Source of the DNA: Paenibacillus rigui
GTDB taxonomy: Bacteria; Bacillota; Bacilli; Paenibacillales; NBRC-103111
Reading direction: 5' to 3'
DNA length: 64,000 nt
NCBI RefSeq assembly: GCF_002234615.1
Contig: NZ_NMQW01000012.1
Location: forward strand, 1-64,000
Below are positions 8,066-17,800 of the stretch, piece after piece. Each line of letters opens with the position of its first letter. Position 1 is the stretch's first letter. A program made the position numbers and the translations under genes. Under the pieces are notes generated by a model, which saw nothing but the letters and a program-made list of their open reading frames with translations, searched no databases and had not been told where the DNA came from.

Positions 8066-9007
8066 TCACCAAATGCCCTGGTCGTTGACCTTTCGGGATA
8101 TATAATCCGCAGATAACAGGAAGACCAAACCAACGACGGCCTGGAACAACCCGATGGCCGTAGCGATCGTGTAACGGGCCGACTGGATGCCGATCTTATA
8201 CACGTAGGTGCTTATCACTTCAGAGACATCCGTCACGAGCGGATTGCTTAGCACGAACGGCCGGTCAAATCCAATGCTTGCCATATGGCCGATGTTGATA
8301 ATGAGCAAGATAATGATGGTCGGCTTGATGCCTGGCAGTGTAATGTGCCAAATTTTACGAGCACGATTGGCACCGTCAACCTCCGCAGCTTCGTACAGTT
8401 CCTTGTTAATGCCTGTCAGGGCGGCCAAGTAGATGATGGTTCCCCAACCCGCGCTTTGCCAAATACCGATCCCCAAATAGGTGAAGACCCAATACACGGG
8501 CTTCGTCAAGAATGGGATGGCTTCGATATTCATTGTTTTTAATACCCCATTCACGATACCGGAATTCGTCGCCAGCAGTTGGATGGCAATGCCGCCTATA
8601 ATAACCCACGAGATGAAGTGCGGCAAGTACAGAATCATCTGTGCCCCTTTCTTAAACCATTGAACCCGCAATTCGTTCAGGAGTATGGCCAAGATAATAG
8701 GGATCGGAAAACTGACGATCAGATCCAGCAGGTTTAGCATGAAGGTATTCCGCAATGCTTGATAGAAACCCTGCATCTGAAATATTTCCCTGAAGGTGCC
8801 CAATCCGACCCAAGGACTCCCCAACACCCCCTTAAAGATATTATAGTCCTTAAACGCAATGATAACGCCGAGCATAGGGACATACTTAAATGTAAGAAAG
8901 TACGTCATTGGGAGCAAAAGCAGAATGTAAAGCTGCCAGTTGTGAACTAGGGCCTTCAACTTCCATCGTGATGCTTCCCGCGTTCTCGGCTTTGTTATTA
9001 TCTCCAT
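8066..9007 (-). CDS. lplB: Sugar ABC importer permease (LplB-like)
   Basis: An integral membrane permease of 313 residues and partner of the YtcP-like protein. The family blocks KYVPMLGVIIAFKDYN near the N-terminus and the EAA loop around ELYEAAEVDGANRARKIW are both clear. The ATG at 9007 is chosen because GAGGGGAGACTT precedes it; the open frame continues 12 codons further without a better site. It is the first gene of the importer operon and its promoter region at 9041-9140 is shared with two xylanase genes. Confidence 0.9.
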   Translation of the reverse strand: MEIITKPRTREASRWKLKALVHNWQLYILLLLPMTYFLTFKYVPMLGVIIAFKDYNIFKGVLGSPWVGLGTFREIFQMQGFYQALRNTFMLNLLDLIVSFPIPIILAILLNELRVQWFKKGAQMILYLPHFISWVIIGGIAIQLLATNSGIVNGVLKTMNIEAIPFLTKPVYWVFTYLGIGIWQSAGWGTIIYLAALTGINKELYEAAEVDGANRARKIWHITLPGIKPTIIILLIINIGHMASIGFDRPFVLSNPLVTDVSEVISTYVYKIGIQSARYTIATAIGLFQAVVGLVFLLSADYISRKVNDQGIW

Positions 9008-9040
9008 AAGTCTCCCCTCTTTCAGAAGTTTCCAATCCCC

Positions 9041-9140
9041 CATGCATGGTTAGGCTGGTCTCACTGGTCTTACTGTAGCATCCGAATGGAAAGATTGAAC
9101 ATATACAATAATTCAAGACTTAACTTCCTTCCTTTTGGGA
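9041..9140 (-). promoter_or_regulatory. Promoter of lplB-ytcP-lplA, copy 1 of a shared xylan regulon block
   Basis: Read on the minus strand this holds TTAAGTCTTGAATTATTG, then TATATGTTCAATCTTTCCA, and a probable -10 TACAGT, ending at CATGCATGG. About 100 bp are nearly identical, in inverted orientation, to 11671-11767 upstream of the GH30-GH10 enzyme. The core also recurs upstream of xynC (22531-22605). The conserved part upstream of the -10 is a probable activator site. The membrane AraC regulator encoded between the two inverted copies is the best candidate activator. Confidence 0.72.
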
Positions 9141-9230
9141 GGGGCTGCCAGGTACTTTACCATTCTTTGAAGCCTAACATCTTTTCCGGGCAAAGAAAAA
9201 ATCTGCTGATGAACAGCAGACTCGATATGG

Positions 9231-11459
9231 TTAGCGTTGCACCCGATATATGGCCCGGTACTCGCCAGGCGGGAACCCGAACGCTTTCTTGAAGGCTCGG
9301 TGAAAGGAAAGAACATGGGTATACCCGACTTTTTCTGCGATGGACTGAATCGGGTCGTCGGTTTCAACAAGCATGTCACGCGCATGCTCAAGGCGAACCT
9401 TCAACACATAATCAATAAACTTTTCTCCGGTTTCTTTCTTAAAGAGAGTACTGGCGTTACTGGAAGGCATGTCGAAGGCTTCGCTGACCCCCACGAGTGA
9501 CATCCCAGGGTCTGCATAGTTTTTATCAATATATGCCTTCATACGCATGGCTATGGAATTGCTGCTAGTCATCTCCCGCTCCTTCTCAACATCCATCGCC
9601 AAATCGCTCATAACGGCTTCCAATTCCCGATGCAGGTCACCAAGTGTTTCCGTTGTCTGTGCAATCACGTCGAACCGGTCCCGATAGTGTTCTTGCCATG
9701 TTTTTGCTAATTCAGATGACATGGAGGTCATTTCCTTCTCTATATGCTGGGCAAGACTAGTAGCGAAGGATGCTACTTCCGCTCTGCCTAATCTTCGGTT
9801 CTTTAGCTCACCTATGATTTGAGACAGCTTATTTCGCCACTGCCTGTCCCCTTTGCGAAAAAGATACACCATTTCCGGCATCGTGCCGAATAGAACATAG
9901 GAGTCATTATCCGGCTTAGACTCTGCAACTCGGTTGTCGATAACAGAGTTGGTCCCAAAAACGGCCTTGTAGGATACGTTAGTGCCTGCAAGGCGATACG
10001 ACTGTGCGATGGTTTCCATTCCGCCCGAAACCGAACCAATCCCAATAGATACCGTTAATTGAGTGTTGGCATGAATCCACCCCCGATACTCATCGCACAT
10101 TCGAAATAATGTCTCGGAATAAGGATGGTGCGATTCCATGAGAAACAGCACAAATGTCACCTGCTGCAGCTCTGTCCATACAGAGCACTGCGGTATGCCT
10201 CGTTCATTTGCCAGCTCCCGAAATGCACTCTCCAGAATATATTTCAGAAGATGCTGGTCGCTCGGCTTATAGGCATGAGTAAATGTATTGTATTGATCCA
10301 GCTCAACGGTAATGACACAGAGCCTCTCGTAGTCAGCAGGCAATCCCAGCTTCAGGGCTTGTTCTCTCCATTCTGCATTCCCCATCAACCGGTGACCGAC
10401 AAGCACCTCTTGAAGTAAGATGCGCTTGCGGTGCAGCGCCTCCGCCTCCTGCAGAGTATTGTAATCGACTGCTTTCTTCAGCAGATCGTCAATGGCGGAT
10501 TCGACGATCTTGAATTCATTGAGCTGTGTCCTGCTGCTCCAGCTGCCGCTTTTTCTTACCGTAACCGTGTTGATTTTTTCGACCAGATTTTGAATCGGTT
10601 TATAATGGATATGCGTGATGAAAGTAAACCAGATCAGAGCCAATACAATGATGACCAGGACAGCGATGATCCAAACATTGGATAATAAGGATAACGCTGA
10701 ATACCCTGCAGCATTGACACTGTCTGCGTAATAGGTCCAACCCGTATATTCCGAAACGGCCCTTAAACGGGATAGTGCCGACCGATCCGATGCCGGCGTC
10801 TGGAACTGCTGCCCATCGTTATCCAGAATATGAACCGTTCCGCGATTCTCCTGATTGTATTTATTTATAAATTCCATGAGTGAGCTAACGTAGATATTGA
10901 TTACAATGGTCCCTTGTTGATGGGATGAATAAGAGTAATTCTTCGCGATGGATACGACCTTTTGTTTGTTACGGTCGATTGTCGATAGCATATAATCTCT
11001 CGGTTTAGTCCAACCGGACGGAGCTGTTCCATGATGAGGATCCATCAGAAAAGTCAGGTCGGCAAAATCGTCTACCTCGTAGACGCTGGAATCCGTAAGA
11101 ATACGCTTGTTCGCTTCATCGTAGAGATAAACGGTGCTGGTATAAGGAAAGGAGGATTTCAATTCAATTAAGCGCTGCTGGATGACGAAATAATCATAAA
11201 TGGCCATGTTCTTTTCAGAGAAAAAATCCATAATCACTCGATCAGTAATCAAAGCGCTGACCGCATTCCGCTCGATAAGTTTCAGGTTAGCTTCCGTATT
11301 CTGCATCATTTGCTCGACAATTGCCTTATTCGTCTCGATGTACCGGTTCTCCGAAGCATGGTTCAACGTGGTGAAGAAGACAAAAATGACGGAAGAGATG
11401 ACAACGAAAAAAATTGGTGTATAGGATAACATCATCCGATAATACCAGCTCATTCTCAT
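9231..11459 (-). CDS. Membrane-bound AraC-family regulator
   Basis: A 742-residue one-component sensor and regulator. A membrane helix at about 12-32 and a second at about 255-277 enclose an extracellular Cache-like sensor domain. A cytoplasmic linker with a degenerate GGDEF-like region, as in YesN-type proteins, follows. Two AraC helix-turn-helix motifs occupy about 640-742, including the signature ending in GFPPGEYRAIYR. It has no receiver domain, so it probably senses its ligand directly. The ATG at 11459 follows GGAGG. It sits between two near-identical, oppositely oriented promoter blocks that serve the lplBA importer and the large xylanase, and probably controls both. The ligand is presumably a xylan-derived sugar. 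Confidence 0.85.
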   Translation of the reverse strand: MRMSWYYRMMLSYTPIFFVVISSVIFVFFTTLNHASENRYIETNKAIVEQMMQNTEANLKLIERNAVSALITDRVIMDFFSEKNMAIYDYFVIQQRLIELKSSFPYTSTVYLYDEANKRILTDSSVYEVDDFADLTFLMDPHHGTAPSGWTKPRDYMLSTIDRNKQKVVSIAKNYSYSSHQQGTIVINIYVSSLMEFINKYNQENRGTVHILDNDGQQFQTPASDRSALSRLRAVSEYTGWTYYADSVNAAGYSALSLLSNVWIIAVLVIIVLALIWFTFITHIHYKPIQNLVEKINTVTVRKSGSWSSRTQLNEFKIVESAIDDLLKKAVDYNTLQEAEALHRKRILLQEVLVGHRLMGNAEWREQALKLGLPADYERLCVITVELDQYNTFTHAYKPSDQHLLKYILESAFRELANERGIPQCSVWTELQQVTFVLFLMESHHPYSETLFRMCDEYRGWIHANTQLTVSIGIGSVSGGMETIAQSYRLAGTNVSYKAVFGTNSVIDNRVAESKPDNDSYVLFGTMPEMVYLFRKGDRQWRNKLSQIIGELKNRRLGRAEVASFATSLAQHIEKEMTSMSSELAKTWQEHYRDRFDVIAQTTETLGDLHRELEAVMSDLAMDVEKEREMTSSNSIAMRMKAYIDKNYADPGMSLVGVSEAFDMPSSNASTLFKKETGEKFIDYVLKVRLEHARDMLVETDDPIQSIAEKVGYTHVLSFHRAFKKAFGFPPGEYRAIYRVQR

Positions 11460-11670
11460 TACAGTCCAACCTCCTATTCCATAATATTATCATTTTTCCC
11501 TCAAACTGGATACGGTTTCATAAAAAAAGAAAAGGGAATCAGAGCCTGTAGAGAGTGACCGAACCGGGCTCTTAATCAAATACCAAGTCTGCAGCCCTCG
11601 GCCGATTTTCCCCTTTACTTGGAAAGATGTTAGCTCTCAAAAAATGGTAAGCCTCCTTCACTCCCTCCAT

Positions 11671-11767
11671 AAAAAGAAGGAAGTTAAGTCTCGAATTATT
11701 GTATATGTTCAATATTTCCATTCGGATGGTACAGTATGAGCTGTGAGACCAGTCTAACCATGCATGG
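11671..11767 (+). promoter_or_regulatory. Promoter of the GH30-GH10 surface enzyme, copy 2 of shared block
   Basis: The 400-bp gap 11460-11860 holds no gene. Within it, AAGTTAAGTCTCGAATTATT, then GTATATGTTCAATATTTCC and TACAGTAT match the region upstream of lplB in inverted orientation, up to the shared CATGCATGG end. TACAGT is a plausible -10 with a poor -35, as expected for an activated promoter. The start codon is about 90 nt downstream of the block. Confidence 0.72.
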
Positions 11768-11860
11768 CAGTTGGCGAATTTTAGAAGGAAGGAGACTTAA
11801 CTCGATAAGAACAAGGCCGAGAACTCATCTGAATGAAAAAGCGAAGGAGGAACACGTAAA

Positions 11861-14800
11861 ATGAGTAAAAGGATCTGGCGAAAGGCACTGGCTGTTAAGA
11901 TGGTCAGCACGATGCTGCTTTCCATGATGACGCCCGTGTCGTTTTCTCCCCTGGTTCAGGCTGCCGGCATCCCTGCCGCCCCGGTAACCGCCAACTGGTA
12001 CTCGACGTACCAGACGATGGACGGTGTAGGCGCAGCCTATGCTTACACCGATTCCGTACATATGATGCAGCTCGCTGCCGCAGGCCATCAGGACACCGTA
12101 AGACATCTGCTTAACTTGACGTTTAGCGAAAAAGACGGCACCGGCCACGATATTGTCCGAGTCATCATCGGCGATAACGGCGGTCTTTCCGCAGCTAACG
12201 CAACGGCGGCCAGCCCCGGCTTCAACCCGGTTACAGGCTTGCTTGCAGATGTGAACAAACCGGGCTATGACATTCAGGGAAATCCCATTCCTACGAGAGG
12301 AACCGCCGGTTTGTACGGCTATAAGATTGAAGGAAATGACCGCTATTACGATGGCAATACCGATAGTATCTGGCCTAACGAGCCGGAGCATGACCCGGGT
12401 ACGCTGGTGCCCGTAGAGGGCTTCGTCTGGGATTATCCGTCTTGGAACCGGCCGATTGCCAATGACGATGGAGGCCCTACCAACCTCCTCAGTTCCCCCG
12501 GCAGCGATCCGGTTGTGATCAAAGGCTCTCCCCGTACAAGAAAAGAGCTCTTCGATTTTGACCAGGTGTGGACCATGCGTCAAGCTATGCAGTATGGCGT
12601 CAAGCAATTTTACGCCTGCACCTGGACGGTGCCTTACTGGATGAGCAATTCGTCAACCAATACGCCTAGCAAAATTATCCGTGGCGACACAGCGACGATA
12701 GATGGAAAGCCAGTTAAAATCTATTATCAGGCTTATGCCGATTATCTCGTCAATTATATCCGGGGCATGTGGGAGCAGTGGGGGATTCCGATTACCCATA
12801 TCAACCCTTTTAATGAGGTTGACCTTGCAGGCGGAAGCGCTGCTTATGTCCAAGAGCTTATCGACGGCTATATCGGTCCGACATTGAAAAAGTCAATGCA
12901 GCCGGGCGGCGCGCTCTACGAGATCAAAAATCCTGACGGGCAAGCGATTAACTTCGTACCTCAGCTCGCTGCCGTGGACGGTACCAATCTCGGCGCCTCC
13001 TTAAGCAGAGGCGGTGCGGTATTTTCCGAAACCGATGAAGGCAATGCATTGAACAAAAATCCGTACCTCGACGTGTTTACTACCCACTTGTACGGCACGG
13101 TCGGCATTGGCACGGATGAGACTAAGCTGTACCATACGGGTGACTTTTCCCAAAGCCCATTGGATTATACGAAGGACGGGTCCAAGTATCCGGACTATTT
13201 GACCCGGTATAAGCTCTGGCAGGCGGAGTTTATGAATCAGGATACGAACGACGGGTCAGCCGGTGCGTATACTCAGCGGTATGGCAACCAGAACATCAAT
13301 GATGCCGTGCGCTGGTCCAATCTGATGACCAATATGTTCACCAGCAACCCAGGCTTTAACGGCTTCGTCTGGTGGAGTATGTGGGATAGCAACGGTGCAG
13401 ACGGCTCCGACCTGATCCGCCTTGCCAGCACCAACTCCCAACAGCGAGCCGGACACATCAGTACGCTGACGGGCGAGTACCGCGCGTTCAAGCGCTTTTA
13501 CGGGTTTGGCCACTTCTCCCGCTTTATGAAGCCGGGCGACGTGCGCTTCGATGTAACGCGTGTGCCAGCGGACGATATCAATATCGTCGGCTTCAAAAAC
13601 CCGAACACCAATGATTTCTCGATTACCCTCTCCAACGCCAAAAATGATGACAGCATTCAGCCCTTAGAATTCACCCTGAAAGACTTCCCGACAGACACCA
13701 AAAGTGTAACCGTTTTCCGCACCTCAGGCAGTGAGAATCAGAAGAAGCTCGGCACGATTCCTGTAAATAACGGCAAGTTCGTGATCGACGTCCCTTCAGC
13801 CAGTATCGTCACCGTTGTACCGTCTCAAGGTACCTATGCGACTTACAACGGTCTAGACGGAGAGCGCGATATATTCTCCTCTCTGGAGGCGGAAGGCAAT
13901 GACAACGGCGTGCCTGGCGACACCGCAGGCAATGCCGGCCGTACCAACGAGGCTGTCACGCTGGCCGATAGCAGCTATCTTGCTTACAAAAACGTGAACT
14001 TTGCGGATGGTTCCGCTAACGGTGGTGTTGTCCGTAGACACCTATTATATTTAACCGCACAAGCCAAGTCAGCAAAGGGCGGCACCCTGCATGCTTATGT
14101 CCTGCCGGTAGGCACTACTGTGAGCAGTGCCGCTGAACTCCTATCCAAAGGTACACGGGTCGCCAAAATCACGGTACCGGCTAATGATCAATACGGGAAA
14201 TATCAGGACATGGTAGCTACGGGTGACCTTAGTGCTTATGGCCATAAGGATCTTTATATCGTAGCTGCGACGAATGGGCCCAGCAGTTCCATCACGGTTG
14301 ACCGTTTCTTGTTTGGAGCCAATGATTCCGATTGGAGTGCCGCCGGCAACAATTCGACGGTAAGCCTGCCGGGCAATATTTTACTGAACGGCGACTTTGA
14401 CACCACCACCGCCTCCAATACCAATAATTGGTCCACCGGCCGATACGATAACGGAGCGTTTAACCCATCGGTAACCGGACCTGCCTTCACTGCAGATACC
14501 GTCCAGAGCTACTCGGGTCTCTCCCGTTACTTGAAAAATAGCTCGACCTCGAAGGTGGCCGGTTCCGCGAAAATTTCCAACCGTGTGGATGCGGTAAACC
14601 AGTACGACGGCATCTGGCAGGATGTCACCGGTAAACTGACTAAAGGAGAACAATACAACTTCAAGGGATATTTTCTTGCCATGAAGGGCCGCCCGGAAAG
14701 CTATGATATTGCGGCGGAAAACCCGGGCGATGTCGAAGCTGCCCTAGTATATTACGACAGTAATGGAAAACAACTCGGCCTCACTCCTATTAATGGCCGT

Positions 14801-17800
14801 AAGATGCCCGAACCTTACGCAGCCCGAGAAGCGGGAGATGCTGCTTATTGGAACGCGGGCGGCCAATTTGTGGGCCGCATCCTTGAGGGCGGACCGATTG
14901 GCTTAAGCTCCTTCCAGCCCGTTGACGTGAAGGTGGCCGATTGGCACGAGACTCCGGACCGGCCGTTCACTTATAACGAACCTGACGGCACGGCCAAGGT
15001 AATTGTAGCCTTGTATGCAAAGGATGCCAACATCCTCTATACAGATCAGCTCTCGTTAACCCCTGATGTGATCCCTACGTACAATATTTACGTTGACGGC
15101 ATTCAACCGTCCGATTTTGACGTCAATAAGTCAGATTATACGTATACGGTTACAGGAACGACCCTTCCCAAAGTAACAGCAGCTTCGAGCGATCCGGAGG
15201 TGCAAGTCAGTATTTCACAAGCTGACAGCGCTCAAGGGACGGCTGTGATACGTTTTATTAAAGGTCAAAATGTGAAGACGTATACCATTGCCTTTAGTAC
15301 GAATGAAATCATCAACTTTGCGAATGGACTTCCGGCAGGCTGGGTGATCATCAACCCGGATCAAGCGGATACCTCTATCAAGACAACAGCAAATGCGGTG
15401 TCGGTTAACACCAAGAAGGCAGATGCGGATTACCCCAATAGCCATAATATTTTGCAATTGCCGGTTTCACTAGCGGGGAATTGGACGATCACAGCAACGG
15501 TCAACACGAATATCGCACTCAGTGCCTCCGATACGAATGGCACTCAAGCAGGGATCGGGATCTATAATGCGGCCAATGGGGAAAATTATGAAATTGATGC
15601 CCAAAAGGTAACTACGAACACAAAGGTTCATAATGCGAGTAAATCTGGCGCCAATGTAACAAACAATACTTCCAATACGAACTTGAGCGGTTCCAGCTAT
15701 TGGATTCGCATCGTGAAGAGTGGAACTGGTGTGCAAGGATATTATTCGACGACCAACGGCTCTACCTGGAATATGATGGGAACGAATGTGCAGTTTACCC
15801 CTGATTTCTTCCAAGGCGCCAAGCTTCAACTGTTTGCCATTAACAAGAGCGCGACAGTCGATCTGAATGCTGCCTTCTCCAATGTGACTTTGCTGATGAC
15901 TGGGGCGGATAACGGAACTGTGAATGCCGACCAACAGGCAGTGGAACAAGCCGCAGCTCTGATAGGAAATCGCATTACGGTTCCGAATGCTGCCGGCAAT
16001 GACGCCATCACCTTGCAAACGAAAGCCCAGCAATTACTTAATAATGACGCCAAACTCAAATCGCTTGGCGTTACGTGCACCCTTTCGCTTACAGACGGCC
16101 AATTTGCGCTGAGCATCTTCAAAGGAGCCGCCAGCCTAAGCATTCTCTCGCTTACCGTCGTGGGCGACGGATCGGCAGCTATAGCGAAAGACTTCGAGGA
16201 TCAAACGGTACAAGGCTTCACTCCGAAGGGCAGCGCTACAGTAACGCTGAATCCAACAAACGAAGCCAACCATACCGCAGGCGGGGCCTATGCGCTGAAA
16301 GTCAGCGGCCGAAATGCCAATTCGGATGGACCGTCCATCAACGTGAAGAACGCCGTTAAGGTCGGGCACGAATACAAAGCCGCCGTATGGGTCAAGCTGA
16401 TCAGCCCTGCAAGCGCGCAATTGAAGCTTACCGCAGTCGTCAATGCAGCAACACCTTACTATATCAGCCTTCAACAGCAAACCCTAAGCGACTCCTCAGG
16501 CTGGGTGAAGCTGGAAGGAACCTATCGTTATTTGAGCGAGGATGTCACCTTATATGTGGAAAGCCCTAACAGCTCCACTGCATCCTACTATATCGATGAC
16601 TTCAGCTTTGAAGATACAGGGCTGCAAAGTATCGTCCCTCTTAAAGAGGCGTATAAGAATGACTTCCTCATGGGAAATGTACCGGGAATGAATGATTTGA
16701 CACCGGGCAACGGGCAAAATGCTTTTTATAATTATCACTTTGATACCGTGACCTTTGGCAATGAGATGAAGCCGGACGCTTTGCAGAAAAATAAGGGGAC
16801 CTTTACCTTCACTACCGCGGACAGCATGGTTTCCAAATCGCAAAGCATGGGAATGAATATCCATGGTCATGTCCTCGTTTGGCACAGTCAGACGCCTGCA
16901 TGGTTTAACCAAAAGGTAGATGCATCCGGCAATGCATTAAAAGATGCAGCGGGAAATCCTATCTATCTGAGTCGGGATGAGGCGCTTGCCAATATGAAGA
17001 CCCATATCAAAACCGTGATGGAGCATTTCGGAGATAAAGTCATCTCTTGGGATGTCGTCAATGAAGCGATGCAGGATGGACCGCCTGCGGTTTCCAACTG
17101 GAAGGATGCGCTGCGGAAATCGCCATGGTATTATTCCGTCGGTCCGGACTTTGTAGAACAGGCCTTCCTTGCGGCCCGAGCCGTGATGGATGAACATCCG
17201 GATTGGAAGATGAAGCTGTATTACAACGATTTCAACGATGATTTCCCTGCGAAAAGAGACGCCATCTATGACATGATCAAAGAAATGAACGACCGGTATT
17301 CGTTGACCCACCCAGGAAAGCTTCTGGTTGATGGCATTGGCCTGCAATCTCACTACGATATGAGAACCAGCCCGGCAAATGTAGAGGCCGCGATTGTAAA
17401 GTATGCTTCCTTGGGCGTCGAGCTGAGCATCAGCGAGCTTGATGTTCTAGCCGGAATGAACTCCTCCCTATCCGCGGAGTGGGCGGATAAACAGGCAAGT
17501 CTGTATGCACAATTATTCAAAATTTATAAGAAGCATGCCGATAAGATCGCGCGTGTGACCATTTGGGGATACACGGACAACACCAGCTGGAGGGCCAGCC
17601 AAAATCCGCTGCCATTCGTTGGTTCTCTGGCACCGAAGCCGTCCTATTATGCAATCATCGACCCGGATAAATATTTGGCGGAGCATCCGCTGTATTCGCC
17701 GCCTGAAACAAAAAGCGCCACAGCTCTGTACGGCACGCCTGCAATCGACGGAACGATCGATTCCCTATGGAATCAAGCCCCTTCGATTCAGATGAACAAT

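Noticed and set aside
11825-12607. A 260-codon minus-strand frame at the start of the giant xylanase
   Set aside because: It is antisense to a well-supported GH30-like domain, lacks a ribosome binding site and has Cys/Arg/His-rich composition typical of a shadow frame.
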